Shown here one piece after another: positions 14,949-24,457 of a DNA stretch of 35,774 bases. The notes under the pieces were generated by a model. The model saw only the letters and a list, made by a program, of their open reading frames with translations, was not told the origin of the DNA and did no database searches. The stretch is from JBBDWK01 sp040902885 (GTDB taxonomy: Bacteria; Acidobacteriota; Terriglobia; Bryobacterales; Bryobacteraceae), in the NCBI GenBank assembly GCA_040902885.1, contig JBBDWK010000029.1, positions 1-35,774 of the forward strand. Reading direction: 5' to 3'. Made by a program: the position numbers and the translations under genes. Every line of letters begins with the position of its first letter. Within the stretch, counting starts at the first letter, position 1.

Positions 14949-16157
14949 GTGATTCCGGCCACCGAAACGTTACAGTCCCGGGCGGTGGAAGAGCGAGCGA
15001 TTTCCGCTTCAACCACGGCGAAAGCGCTCGGCGGGCTGTTTCTCTCCGGACTCCTGTTCGCACTACTAGGGGCGATCCTGCCGGCGTGGCAATATCACCT
15101 CACATCGGATTTCGTCACCGTCGGCAATTACTTTCTGGCCCTGACCGCGGGCGTAATCGCCTCCGCGCAGGTGGCCCGCCATTTAATTCCCAGTAAGGGA
15201 GTTGCCTTCTCGTTCTCGCTGGCGTGCCTGCTGGCTTGCGGGGCGTTGCTGTTCCTTGCGGCGGTCTCGCCTCCGGCTTCCTGGCTCTGGCGCTTACTGG
15301 GAATCCTGATGGTTGGCTTTGGAGCCGGTCTGCTCAGAATCTGCGCCTTCCAGGCCATTGCGTCGCGCTACCAGGAGAATCCGGCGGCAACCCTGAACAT
15401 GGCGGGCTTGATTTTCGGCTCGGGATGCCTGATGGTCACGTTGCTGGTTGCTGGAACATTTTACGCCTACTCCGTGACCGGAATCCTGATTCTGGTGGCG
15501 CTCATTCCCGGCGTTTCCGCGGCCATATACCTGCGGACGGAGTTCCCGGGCAAACCGGTTGCGGCGGCGCCATCGGTGAAGCAGACGGTCCAGGATTTCC
15601 AGAAAGCCGGCCCGCTTCTGCTGGCGCTTCTGCTGTTTTTCCAGCTTGGGAACGAGATGTCGCTGGCCGGGTGGCTTCCTGTGTTTCTCGTCCGCCGCCT
15701 CGGCGTCAGCCCGGAGACATCGCTGGTGCTTCTGGCTCTTTTCTGGGTGGCCCTGCTCGGCGGGCGCGCGGTGGCCATCACCCTTCTGCACCGCGTCTCC
15801 CACGGAAAACTCCTGATCGCCAGCGCGCTGGCCGCGCAGTTCGGATGCCTGCTCCTGCTGCTGACCGCGAACGCTTTCGGCGCGGCCGTGAGCATCGCCC
15901 TCATAGGCTGCGGCTTTGCCAGTATCTACCCATTGGTGGCGGAGAAGATCCGCAACCGCTACGCCTACTTCCAGCCGGGCTTCTTCAATGGAATCTTCTC
16001 GATTGGCCTCTGCGGAGGGATGCTGGCGCCCTGCGTCCTGGGCTATGCGGCGGCCGTGTGGGGATGCGGGGTAGTCGCGGTGCTGCCGCTGCTCGGAACC
16101 TGCATGGTCTTCGTACTGGTCCTTCTGGTCTGGCTCCACTCCAAGCTCACCGAATAG
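14949..16157 (+). CDS. Major facilitator superfamily transporter
   Basis: 402 residues with about 12 hydrophobic segments and a short polar loop in the middle (about 198-215), the layout of an MFS permease. The N-terminal 30 residues are polar and cytoplasmic. Charged loop residues between helices (AQVARHLIPSKG, and KIRNRYAYFQPGFFNGIFSIG later) recall the sugar-type FucP/NNP-like branch, but I cannot name a substrate. A GTG start at 14949 is chosen; there is no clear ribosome site. It is followed 21 bases later by the PBP4-like gene in the same direction. Confidence 0.75.
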   Translation: MIPATETLQSRAVEERAISASTTAKALGGLFLSGLLFALLGAILPAWQYHLTSDFVTVGNYFLALTAGVIASAQVARHLIPSKGVAFSFSLACLLACGALLFLAAVSPPASWLWRLLGILMVGFGAGLLRICAFQAIASRYQENPAATLNMAGLIFGSGCLMVTLLVAGTFYAYSVTGILILVALIPGVSAAIYLRTEFPGKPVAAAPSVKQTVQDFQKAGPLLLALLLFFQLGNEMSLAGWLPVFLVRRLGVSPETSLVLLALFWVALLGGRAVAITLLHRVSHGKLLIASALAAQFGCLLLLLTANAFGAAVSIALIGCGFASIYPLVAEKIRNRYAYFQPGFFNGIFSIGLCGGMLAPCVLGYAAAVWGCGVVAVLPLLGTCMVFVLVLLVWLHSKLTE

Positions 16158-16178
16158 TGTTTTCCCGGAGCATATGCA

Positions 16179-17669
16179 GTGAAACGGCTGGCGGTTTTTG
16201 TTCTGCTCTTGCTCTCGCCCGCGTGGGGCGAGACCGGGGATCTGGCCGGACGGATTGCCTTCCTGCTCTCCGAATCCCCGGCCGCGCGGCGGGCCACCTG
16301 GGGAGTTCAGATCGCCGACCTGGAAACCGGAGAAATTCTCTGCGATTTGAATTCCGAAAAGCTTTTTGTTCCCGCATCCAACACCAAGCTCTTTTCCACC
16401 GCGCTGGGGCTGATGCGCCTCGGCCCGGACCACCGCTTCGAGACTCGCGTGGTTGCCGAAAAAGCGCCCGATGCGCGGGGGCGAGTTGCCGGAGATCTGG
16501 TTCTGGTGGGCGGCGGCGATCCCAACCTCTCGGCGCGGCCAATCCCCTACCGCATCGAGGACGGCACGGGGAATCCCTTGCAGCCGATCGAGGACCTGGC
16601 GGACCAGATCGTGGCGCGCGGCGTGCGGCGCATCGAAGGCGATGTGATCGGCGACGACACAGCATACGTTCGCGCGCCTTATCCGGAAGGCTGGGCCATC
16701 GGCGATGCCCTGTGGGAGTACGGCGCTCCCGTCAGCGCTTTGACCCTTCACGACAACACGTTCGCGCTCTCCATCCGCCCAGGCGCGCGGCTCGGCGACC
16801 CGGCCATCATCGTCAGCCGGCCTCCCGTGCCGTTTTACCGCATCGAGAATCGCGCCAGGACCCGCGATGGCGGGGAACGGAAGCTGTGGATCGATCGCGA
16901 GCCGGGATCGCGCGAACTGCGTGTCTGGGGCACGATCCCGCGCGGCGATTCCGGAGAGCGCCATCTGGTGGCTATCGCCGAACCCGCGCTTTACGCCGCG
17001 CAAGCGCTGCATTCGGCCCTGGCACGGAGAGGCGTCGCGATTCTCGGCAAGGCCCGCGCGCGTCATGCCCTGGCCATGGATTTCGACGACCTCGAGCGCG
17101 GCCAGCCTCGCCCCCAGCCGAAGGGCGTGGAACTGGCTAAACGGATCTCGCCGCCGCTGCTGGAATCGCTGCGGATCATCAACAAGGTGAGCCAGAACCT
17201 GCATGCCGAGTTGATGCTTCTGGAGGTGGGCAGAGTGCGCCGCAACATCGGCAGCCGCGAAGCCGGACTGGCCGAGATGCAAGCGTTTCTTTCCGAAGCG
17301 GGCATCGACCGTGAGGAGTTCGACTGGAGCGACGGCTCCGGCCTCTCGCGCCTGAACTTGGTGAGCCCCCGCGCCATCGTGCGGCTGCTCCGTTTCGTGT
17401 ACGATGGGCCGCAGCGCGAAAACTGGCTCGGCCTGATGCCCGTGGGCGGCGAAGACGGCACGCTTCGATTGCGCTTTGACGGCGCCCCCGCGCGAGGCCG
17501 AATCCTTGCCAAGACGGGGACGCTCTCGCACGTAAGCGCTCTTTCGGGATACGTCATGCGGCCAGCCGGAGGCCCGCTGGCCTTTTCGATTCTCGTAAAT
17601 AATTACGGCGGTCCGGCTTGGGCGATCCGCGCCGCGATTGATAAGATATGTGATTGGATGGTGGAATAA
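16179..17669 (+). CDS. dacB: D-alanyl-D-alanine carboxypeptidase/endopeptidase (PBP4, S13 family)
   Basis: 496 residues from GTG 16179, with GGAG eight bases upstream. A signal peptide (1-17, LLLLSPAWG) exports it to the periplasm, where it trims peptidoglycan peptides. The three penicillin-binding motifs are present: S67-N-T-K70 (SxxK), S-Q-N (SxN, near 340) and K-T-G-T (near 445). The roughly 270 residues between the first two motifs hold the extra domains typical of family S13. It acts on peptide stems built with meso-diaminopimelate, the product of the operon at 0.8-6.7 kb. Two bases separate it from fmdB. Confidence 0.92.
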   Translation: MKRLAVFVLLLLSPAWGETGDLAGRIAFLLSESPAARRATWGVQIADLETGEILCDLNSEKLFVPASNTKLFSTALGLMRLGPDHRFETRVVAEKAPDARGRVAGDLVLVGGGDPNLSARPIPYRIEDGTGNPLQPIEDLADQIVARGVRRIEGDVIGDDTAYVRAPYPEGWAIGDALWEYGAPVSALTLHDNTFALSIRPGARLGDPAIIVSRPPVPFYRIENRARTRDGGERKLWIDREPGSRELRVWGTIPRGDSGERHLVAIAEPALYAAQALHSALARRGVAILGKARARHALAMDFDDLERGQPRPQPKGVELAKRISPPLLESLRIINKVSQNLHAELMLLEVGRVRRNIGSREAGLAEMQAFLSEAGIDREEFDWSDGSGLSRLNLVSPRAIVRLLRFVYDGPQRENWLGLMPVGGEDGTLRLRFDGAPARGRILAKTGTLSHVSALSGYVMRPAGGPLAFSILVNNYGGPAWAIRAAIDKICDWMVE

Positions 17670-17671
17670 CG

Positions 17672-17896
17672 ATGCCTATATTCGAGTACCGATGTGACGA
17701 CTGCGGCAACCGCTTCGAGAAGCTGGTGCGGCGTGCGGCCGAGAACGGAGGAACACAGTGCCCCTCCTGCGGCAAAGAGCACGTTACCCAGCAGTTTTCG
17801 ACCTTTGCGGCGCATTCGAACGGCGGAGCCGCGAGCGAAATGCCGGCGTGCCCGGGCGGTGTGTGCAGCATGCCGTCGGTCTGCGGAAGAAATTAA
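17672..17896 (+). CDS. FmdB-family zinc-ribbon protein
   Basis: 74 residues from ATG 17672, giving the family N-terminus MPIFEYRCDDCG. Two CxxC pairs (C8/C11, C30/C33) form a zinc ribbon, followed by a Ser/Gly/Cys-rich tail (CPGGVCSMPSVCG). The family was named after the formamidase regulator FmdB, but the role of most members is unknown. It lies two bases after dacB. Its TAA stop (17894-17896) is the first part of a dispersed repeat. Confidence 0.85.
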   Translation: MPIFEYRCDDCGNRFEKLVRRAAENGGTQCPSCGKEHVTQQFSTFAAHSNGGAASEMPACPGGVCSMPSVCGRN

Positions 17897-17928
17897 CCGC
17901 CGAGGCGCCGAGGCGCGGAGAAAACCTT
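17894..17928 (+). repeat. Dispersed 'CGCCGAGGCGC' repeat, copy 1
   Basis: ACCGCCGAGGCGC, then CGAGGCGCGGAGAAAACC. It matches copy 2 (26481-26516, opposite strand) at most positions and copy 3 (35066-35095) more loosely. It begins within the fmdB stop codon and fills the gap to the convergent DUF3604 gene. Confidence 0.75.
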
Positions 17929-17933
17929 AAAGA

Positions 17934-20783
17934 TTAGTTTCTTTTGATCCAGATTGGCGAGGACCAAGCCATCTGGTCGTCCACCTGGATCACGCGGACG
18001 TAGTAGTAGCTCTCCCCGCTCTGCTTGGGCTGATTATCGACATACGTGAAGGACACCTCCTTTTCCAGCGGCTGGCGCGTGTGCAGGAACTGGTTGTCCT
18101 TGACGACGTCGATCTGCCGGATGGGCGCCGTTCCGATCACTTTCACGCTGAGCTGAAAGTCGCCGGAATGCTCCAGAATGTCGCCCTGCAAATATTCTTT
18201 GCCGCCGGCCTGCATCCGGTAATCGAGAATGATGTTGTCGGTTGCTCCGTAGGAGTGGCGCTTGCGCATGGCGTCGAGCAGTCCTTCGCGGGTGAAGTCC
18301 GTGGCGATGGTACACGCGTAGGAGATGTGCGTGGAGAGATGGTCGGAAGATACCTGAACGCCCAGCTTGTAGCCTTTCGCCCATGCGTTCCACACATAGC
18401 CGGCGGGCCGGAAGCCGCCCGGCGCGCTGCCCAGGTTTCCCCGATGCGCCGCTTTCGGCGCGCCTTCATACTCCGCCGAGACGCGGTCGCCCTGGTAAAT
18501 CTCCACCAGCGGCTCCACTTCCGGATCGTTGTCCCGCCAGTCCGTACCCATGCTGGTTGCCGAGGTGTGTGAGATGGCGATTCCCTTGTACTTCTTGAGG
18601 TATTCGTAGAGAGCCTGCGCGCCCGTCTTGCCTTTCATCTCCTCCGGTGGAATGGGGAGCGTCGGGTTGCCGCGCGTCGCGAACAGAATATTGCGGTGTC
18701 CGTTGGGGTAGGGCAGGCTGCGCTCGTAGCCATACAGGGGAAGGAACCGGTTCGAGGTCTTCCAAAGATCGCAGTGCTGCTGCAGAAGCCAGTTGATGTA
18801 TTCCTCGTCCGGCCCGCCCGCCCCGTTGTGCTCGCTCACCGCCAGGTAATCCAGTTCGGCGGCATCGATCGCGTAGCGGTAGGTCTGCACGAGCGTGCCG
18901 TCGTTGTTGCCGTCCATGGAGAACTCGGTATGGCGGTGCGTATCGCCGCGATAGATGCCATAGGTCTTGCCGCCGGACTCGATCCGGTACCCGCGAATGC
19001 GCCGCAGGTCTCCAGGCTCATCCGAATGGACGGTGAAGGTTTTTAGCTCGGGAATGGCACGCTGCTTCAGACGAGGCTTTGCCGCGCTTCCAGGAAGCGA
19101 AGGGAGAGGCGCTGCGTACACGTCCGAGTGCTTGAAGAGAAAGTCTTCGAAGTTGCGGTTGTCCGTGGCCCAGGCAGCATACACAGTCCCCTTGCCATCA
19201 TGCGCGGTCCCGCCGCGCACGTCGGTGCGGTTTTGACTGAAGGGCATGTGCATGGGCGTCGTCCACTTCGCGCCCTCGTACGCGGTCCCCCAGATTTCCC
19301 AGGCGGCGCGGTGCGCGGGCGCGTTGCTGTGAACGTCCCGGATGCGGTTTGTGCGGTTGCGGAAGAAAACCCAGACGCGGCCTGCGGCGTCGGTTTCGAG
19401 CACCGGGAAATCGTTGTATTCTTTCAATTCCTCGGGCAGCGATTGGTTAATCTCGGCCGTCGGCTCCTCCCAGGTTCCGTTCGAATAAACCGCCACGTTC
19501 ATCCAGCGCGACTGATACAGCCGGGTCGCTTCCTTCTTCACCAGAAATCCGGAGTCCTTGCCCCACTGCATTCCCGACTCGTTCCACGCCGCCCACAGCC
19601 GGTTCTGGCGGTCGCAGACCAGCGACACGTGAGCTTCATACTTCTGAGTGCCGGCAACGCTCACGACATCGCCCCACTGCCCGTTCTCGCTACGGCGCAT
19701 GGCGATGTCGTAGTTGCCTTTGTCGTAGGTGTCCCAGGCCACGTACACGCGGCCCTGAGCGTCGGCGGCGATGGCCGGCTCCCAATCGTTGGCCGGCGAG
19801 GTCGAGACGCGCTCGGCAGGCGACCACGAAGAGCCGTTGTGCCGACGCGCGAAGATGTCCGACTTCCCGCTGCGGAAGCCCTGCCAGACCAGCCACAGGT
19901 TGCCGTTCGAGTCGCGCGCCAGGTTGTGATAGACGTCGGGCTGCGCATCCTCCGTGAGCCGCTCGGTGCGCGACCAGGCGTTGCCATCGAAGCGGCGCGC
20001 GTACAGGTCCCAATTGCCTTCTGCCTGCGCCGACCAAACGGCCCATGCATGCCCGTTCCTGTCGCGGCCCATCTTGACGAGGAAGATATCGCCGGGCTTC
20101 TCCGTAACGCGCTGCGGCGGCAGCCAGCGCTGCCCGTCCATGCGCCGCGCGAAGACTTCGTTGGCCTTGTTCCGATAGGCAACCCAGGCCATCCAGACTT
20201 CGCCGTTCGATCCGCTCAGCATGGCCGGAGAATCGTTCTGGTACTCCGCAACCGAGAGCAGTTGCGCGGAGGGAACGCGGTCCACAAGAACGCTGCCGTT
20301 GAGACGGCGCAGCACCGCTCCCGGCGTTAACTCGGCCGCGCTGACTTCAAAGGAGCCTTGTCTGGTCGTGAACGCGAATCTGGTTCCAGCGGACACTTTG
20401 GCATCCACAACGACGCCGGGAACCAAGAGGTAAGGAACCGGAGCCGTGTTCGGCTCTTCCTCCCAAGGGCGCCGGTTGAAGTTCGGTCCTTTGCGCGTGG
20501 CCAGCTTCCACGCCGTCTTGCCGTCAATCGCGTCGCCGGGTCTTGGATGCCAGTTGCGCAGCGCGGCAATCTCACCGCCCGAGACCGATACCGAGCCGTC
20601 CCACGGCCGCTCGGACTGGTCCTCAGCGCCGAAGCGCACGCGCAGCGTGAGCTGCGATGGATCGACCGGTACGGTGCTCTGCGCAGCGACTTGCGAAAGA
20701 AGCAGCACCTGCCGCGAGGCGAGCAGTCCGGCCAAGGCGAGGCCCGCTCCGGCCACAACCAATGCAACTCTTGCACTCGTCAT
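17934..20783 (-). CDS. Secreted beta-propeller-like + DUF3604 (PHP-like) protein
   Basis: 949 residues from ATG 20783, chosen because it opens with a signal sequence (MTSARVALVVAGAG, then an AQS cleavage site); a GTG at 20864 would put 27 residues before it. The N-terminal half has at least four blade-like repeats with the pattern G-x-x-W-x-x-W ... D-x-x-A-R-R-x-x-G-x-x-W (about residues 190-400), suggesting a beta-propeller. The C-terminal third matches DUF3604: GDTHRHTEFS (near 655), LAVSEHN, ISHTSATSMGTDWRDN and VSSDHLSTHISY give His/Asp residues for a PHP-type metal centre. Such proteins are predicted secreted metal hydrolases of unknown substrate. Head to head with a TonB-dependent receptor, so a shared uptake function is possible. 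Confidence 0.8.
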   Translation of the reverse strand: MTSARVALVVAGAGLALAGLLASRQVLLLSQVAAQSTVPVDPSQLTLRVRFGAEDQSERPWDGSVSVSGGEIAALRNWHPRPGDAIDGKTAWKLATRKGPNFNRRPWEEEPNTAPVPYLLVPGVVVDAKVSAGTRFAFTTRQGSFEVSAAELTPGAVLRRLNGSVLVDRVPSAQLLSVAEYQNDSPAMLSGSNGEVWMAWVAYRNKANEVFARRMDGQRWLPPQRVTEKPGDIFLVKMGRDRNGHAWAVWSAQAEGNWDLYARRFDGNAWSRTERLTEDAQPDVYHNLARDSNGNLWLVWQGFRSGKSDIFARRHNGSSWSPAERVSTSPANDWEPAIAADAQGRVYVAWDTYDKGNYDIAMRRSENGQWGDVVSVAGTQKYEAHVSLVCDRQNRLWAAWNESGMQWGKDSGFLVKKEATRLYQSRWMNVAVYSNGTWEEPTAEINQSLPEELKEYNDFPVLETDAAGRVWVFFRNRTNRIRDVHSNAPAHRAAWEIWGTAYEGAKWTTPMHMPFSQNRTDVRGGTAHDGKGTVYAAWATDNRNFEDFLFKHSDVYAAPLPSLPGSAAKPRLKQRAIPELKTFTVHSDEPGDLRRIRGYRIESGGKTYGIYRGDTHRHTEFSMDGNNDGTLVQTYRYAIDAAELDYLAVSEHNGAGGPDEEYINWLLQQHCDLWKTSNRFLPLYGYERSLPYPNGHRNILFATRGNPTLPIPPEEMKGKTGAQALYEYLKKYKGIAISHTSATSMGTDWRDNDPEVEPLVEIYQGDRVSAEYEGAPKAAHRGNLGSAPGGFRPAGYVWNAWAKGYKLGVQVSSDHLSTHISYACTIATDFTREGLLDAMRKRHSYGATDNIILDYRMQAGGKEYLQGDILEHSGDFQLSVKVIGTAPIRQIDVVKDNQFLHTRQPLEKEVSFTYVDNQPKQSGESYYYVRVIQVDDQMAWSSPIWIKRN

Positions 20784-20853
20784 AGTGGAAAGAATTATCT
20801 CACTACGAAGGCCCGCCCGCCGCAAAGCCGCGCGGCATACCGTGAATACCTTA

Positions 20854-20883
20854 TTGTGTTCCACCGCCCATCCTGTTTATACT
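20854..20883 (+). promoter_or_regulatory. Candidate promoter of TonB receptor A
   Basis: TTGTGT (20854-20859), an 18-base spacer, then TATACT (20878-20883). The predicted start site is near 20890, giving a leader of about 27 bases that contains the GGAGG ribosome site. It lies in the divergent gap with the DUF3604 gene. Confidence 0.45.
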
Positions 20884-20916
20884 CGCCCCAACTACAAAAT
20901 TCTCTGGAGGTCTAAA

Positions 20917-23900
20917 GTGACGGGGATACGTTCACTAGACTCACGAGAGTGTCTGCCAATTTTAGCCGTGGGCGCTCTTTTACTGGGGTTGGTTTCATCC
21001 GTGCTGCATGCGCAGTCAACTCCGCAATCCATTCAAGGTTTGGTACAGGACTCGTCCGGCGCGGTGATCGTAGGCGCCAAGGTGACGATTTTAAATGTGG
21101 CCACCGGCGTGAGCCGCCAGGCGGAAACCAATGAGACGGGAAATTACAGCTTTCCGCTGGTTCCGGTCGGAAACTACAATGTGCGGGCCGAGCTCGAAGG
21201 CTTCCGATCCGAAACGGTGACGAACCTTCGCGTGGAAACCGGCGCGCAGGTGCGCCAGGATTTTCGCATGGTGGTCGGCAGCGTGACGGAGACCGTCGAG
21301 GTTGCCGCGAACGCGGTGACGCTGCAAACGGAGAACGCCACGGTCGGGGCCGTGATCGAGAATCGCCGCATCGTCGAGCTGCCCCTTAACGGGCGCAACG
21401 TGCAGAATCTCGCGGTTCTGGTGCCTGGCGTCCAGTACGGACTTCGCACCGGCCTGGGCGACGGTTCGGCCGGGTTCCCCATTCCGGGCCAGGGATTCTC
21501 AGTGTCGGCCAACGGTCAGCGCGAGATCCATCAAGTGGTTTCCCTCGATGGCGTGGACGCCAAGGACCCCCGCATCCACATCACGAACTTTGTGCCATCC
21601 ATTGAAGCCATCGAAGAGTTCAAGATCGAGACCAATTCGTATTCGGCCGAAGTGGGATTTGGCGGCGGCGCGCGTGTGAACATCACTATGAAGAGCGGCA
21701 CCAACAATCTCCACGGAACCTTTTTCAACTTCCTCCGCAACGACGCTTTCGATTCCGAGCATTACTTTCTCAACTTCGAGCGGCCGGCCGACGCCGAGCG
21801 CCTTAAGAAAAACACGCTTCGCCAGAACCAGTTCGGTTTCGTTATTAGCGGCCCGGTGCTGATTCCGAAGGTGTATAACGGCAAGAACAAGACGTTCTGG
21901 GCGTTCAACTACGAAGCCCGCCGGACGCGGGAAGGCGTGGTGTCCACGGAATGGTGGCCCAACGAAGCGTTTCGCCGGGGCGACTTCTCGTCGGTCCAGT
22001 TCGGCGCCTTCGACATCAACCAAAGGTTCCGCAACCCGATTCTGATCTACGATCCCTTCACCGGCGATCCCTTCCCGAACAACATCATTCCAGCGTCGCG
22101 GCTGCACCCGGGCGCCCAGAATATTCTGAACCTCTACGTGCCGCAGCCGACGTTTATCCAGGACGATCCGCTCGACTTTACGGCCCGGCAGGCAGTCCGC
22201 CAGCCCGTAAACGTAAACACGTACTTCAGCCGCGTGGACCACTACTTCAGCGATAAGGACCGGGTGTTCGCGCGTCTGGCGTGGGACCGTTCCAGCCGCG
22301 AAAACAACCACATCAACCCCAACCTGGGGGTGTCCGTGACATCGAAGGTCACCAACCTCGCCACGCAGTGGATCCACACGTTCAGCCCGAACATGATCAA
22401 CGAAGTGCGCGTCGGCTTCAACAAGGCCGACGACATTACGCAGAACCCGCGCATGTTCGATGAGAGCTTCGACATGGATGCGCTCGGCGTGGGCGAGTTT
22501 CGCATCCGCGGAGACGGCAACCGGCGGTTGTCGCTGCGCGAGCAGGGGATTCCGCAGATGAACGGCATCGGCTTCACGATGCTGGAGCGCACCGCCGGCA
22601 ACGGCTTCGACAATATGAACAGCATCCAGGCCGGCAACCACATCTCTCTGATCTCGGGCCGCCACAACTTCAAGTTCGGGGGCGAAGTCTACCTGATCAA
22701 TATGGAGCGCGGCGCGGCCAACCTCGCCGAAGGGGCGCTCGACTTCTCCGGCCTGCAAACCGGACACGGTTTCGCGTCGTTCCTGATGGGTCTTCCCAAT
22801 CAGACGCGCACGCCGGAAGGTTTGCCGCTGACCTACCCCATGTCGAACCGGGTCGGTCTCTACGTCCACGACGACTGGAAGGTGACGCCGAAGCTGACCG
22901 TCAACATCGGGATGCGTTTCGACTATGTGGGTGTGCCGCGGGACCGGGAGGGTCTGTGGAGAACGCTCTCGTTCCCCGGCGACCGGTTGGACGTGGATGG
23001 CGGCCAGGGCTACACCAAGCCGGATGGCACCGTGATCCCCATCATCTCGCCGCCGCAAGTCGGGAGCGATGGCGCGGTAAAGCTATTCAACCAGGACGTG
23101 CGGTTCTTTATGCCGCGCCTGGGCATCGCCTACCGCCCGGCGCAGAAGTGGGTGTTGCGCATGGGCGGGGGCTGGTACGACAACATCAACCACCTGAACA
23201 CCTTCACCATCTTCAACCTGATGCCGCCCAAGGCCGGCAACGAGATCTACAACACGCAGACCGTTCCCGCGCGGAGCATTCCCGTAGCGGGACTCAACGG
23301 CCGGACGTTCAACATACAGACCCGCCGCTTCACGCCAACTTCCAATATCCTCACCATGGACGATCCGTTCCTGGCACGGACGGGAGGCGCAAGGACCATC
23401 CGGCCGGTGAATGTCATCGGCTCCCCCACCGACTACAATGACGGCTCGGTGTGGAAGTGGAGCTTCGATATCCAGCGCGAGCTGCCGTGGCAGTCTTCTC
23501 TCACGGTCGGCTATGCGGGCAGCAAGGGCTATCACGTGGGCAACTCGGTCAGTAATTTCAACAACCCGCGTTTCACCTCGGTGGCCTTCAACGAAAATAA
23601 CCGGCCGTTCACGGAGTTCTACGATCCGGCGCTGCCGGAGCTGGGCGTACAGAGGCTGGGTAATATCCGCTACATCGATTCCTACGGGGAGTCGTTCTAC
23701 CATGGCTTGCAAGCGAGGTTCGACAAGAGAACCTCGAGCGGTCTCACGGTCGGAGTGGCGTACACCTACAGTAAGTCGCACGGCGACGGCGAGAACGGCG
23801 GACAGGAGGGCGCCGGCTTCCAGAATCCGCTGGACCGGTACGGTTCTCGCGGCCTCTACCGTTTCGACCAGACCCATCGGGCGGTGACCCACTTCGTGTG

Positions 23901-24435
23901 GAATCTGCCGGGCGGCAACCTGCCGGGCGCGTTGAAGCATGTGATCGGCAACTGGCAGGCGAACGGGATCTTCACCATCGCTTCGGGCTTCCCGTTCTCC
24001 GTCAACCAGGGGACTGGCGATGTGGGCCTGCCGACAGGTCCGGTGCGGCCGGACGCCGTCGCCGGTTGGGAGATCGACAGCCCCAGCCGCTCCCAGTGGT
24101 ACAACCCCCAGGCGTTTCAACGGGTGACCTGCCAGATTGCCGGACGGCCCGAACTCTGCCGCCTGGGCAACGCCGGGTACAACATTGTTCGCGGCCCGGG
24201 CCAGAGTCAGACCGACTTCTCGATGTACAAGAACATTCCCATCAGCGAGGGCACGAGCGTCCAGTTCCGCTGGGAGGCGTACAACATATTCAACACGCCT
24301 TGGTTCGGCCAGCCGGGCGGCATCAGCTTCTCCACGGCCAACCAGATCGTGCCCGACGGCCCCCGCGACGGCGAGATCCGGAGCCTGCGCGTGCCTATGC
24401 GGCGCATGCAGTTCGGATTGAAGCTGTTTTTCTGA
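20917..24435 (+). CDS. TonB-dependent receptor with carboxypeptidase-regulatory domain (A)
   Basis: 1172 residues. The frame is open 157 codons further upstream, but GTG 20917 has GGAGG (20906-20910) six bases before it and yields a signal peptide (LAVGALLLGLVSSVLHAQS). A carboxypeptidase-regulatory-like Ig fold (about 40-115: IQGLVQDSSGAVIVGAKVTILN, NYSFPLVPVGNYNVRAELEGF) comes first. A plug domain (about 125-260, with NRRIVELPLNGRNVQNLAVLVPGVQ) and a large beta barrel ending in FGLKLFF follow; the terminal Phe is an outer-membrane insertion signal. This Oar-like class is greatly expanded in soil acidobacteria and probably imports large substrates. It is diverged from receptors B and C. No SusD-like partner is present. 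Confidence 0.88.
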   Translation: MTGIRSLDSRECLPILAVGALLLGLVSSVLHAQSTPQSIQGLVQDSSGAVIVGAKVTILNVATGVSRQAETNETGNYSFPLVPVGNYNVRAELEGFRSETVTNLRVETGAQVRQDFRMVVGSVTETVEVAANAVTLQTENATVGAVIENRRIVELPLNGRNVQNLAVLVPGVQYGLRTGLGDGSAGFPIPGQGFSVSANGQREIHQVVSLDGVDAKDPRIHITNFVPSIEAIEEFKIETNSYSAEVGFGGGARVNITMKSGTNNLHGTFFNFLRNDAFDSEHYFLNFERPADAERLKKNTLRQNQFGFVISGPVLIPKVYNGKNKTFWAFNYEARRTREGVVSTEWWPNEAFRRGDFSSVQFGAFDINQRFRNPILIYDPFTGDPFPNNIIPASRLHPGAQNILNLYVPQPTFIQDDPLDFTARQAVRQPVNVNTYFSRVDHYFSDKDRVFARLAWDRSSRENNHINPNLGVSVTSKVTNLATQWIHTFSPNMINEVRVGFNKADDITQNPRMFDESFDMDALGVGEFRIRGDGNRRLSLREQGIPQMNGIGFTMLERTAGNGFDNMNSIQAGNHISLISGRHNFKFGGEVYLINMERGAANLAEGALDFSGLQTGHGFASFLMGLPNQTRTPEGLPLTYPMSNRVGLYVHDDWKVTPKLTVNIGMRFDYVGVPRDREGLWRTLSFPGDRLDVDGGQGYTKPDGTVIPIISPPQVGSDGAVKLFNQDVRFFMPRLGIAYRPAQKWVLRMGGGWYDNINHLNTFTIFNLMPPKAGNEIYNTQTVPARSIPVAGLNGRTFNIQTRRFTPTSNILTMDDPFLARTGGARTIRPVNVIGSPTDYNDGSVWKWSFDIQRELPWQSSLTVGYAGSKGYHVGNSVSNFNNPRFTSVAFNENNRPFTEFYDPALPELGVQRLGNIRYIDSYGESFYHGLQARFDKRTSSGLTVGVAYTYSKSHGDGENGGQEGAGFQNPLDRYGSRGLYRFDQTHRAVTHFVWNLPGGNLPGALKHVIGNWQANGIFTIASGFPFSVNQGTGDVGLPTGPVRPDAVAGWEIDSPSRSQWYNPQAFQRVTCQIAGRPELCRLGNAGYNIVRGPGQSQTDFSMYKNIPISEGTSVQFRWEAYNIFNTPWFGQPGGISFSTANQIVPDGPRDGEIRSLRVPMRRMQFGLKLFF

Positions 24436-24457
24436 GCCTCAGGCCGAAGAACGCGAA

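Noticed and set aside
15294..17531. Long minus-strand frame (745 codons) opposite the MFS and dacB genes
   Set aside because: No recognisable domain; rich in Arg, Gly, His and Gln as expected from the antisense of GC-biased codons. Both plus-strand genes have clear motifs.
17894..17930. CRISPR-like repeat unit
   Set aside because: Only isolated copies about 9 kb apart with no spacers or cas genes; better described as a dispersed repeat.
20446..20916. 157-codon upstream extension of TonB receptor A
   Set aside because: It runs antisense through the DUF3604 gene; GTG 20917 has a good ribosome site and opens a signal peptide.
21499..23058. Long minus-strand frame (519 codons) inside TonB receptor A
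   Set aside because: Antisense shadow of a gene with strong domain support; no motifs of its own.
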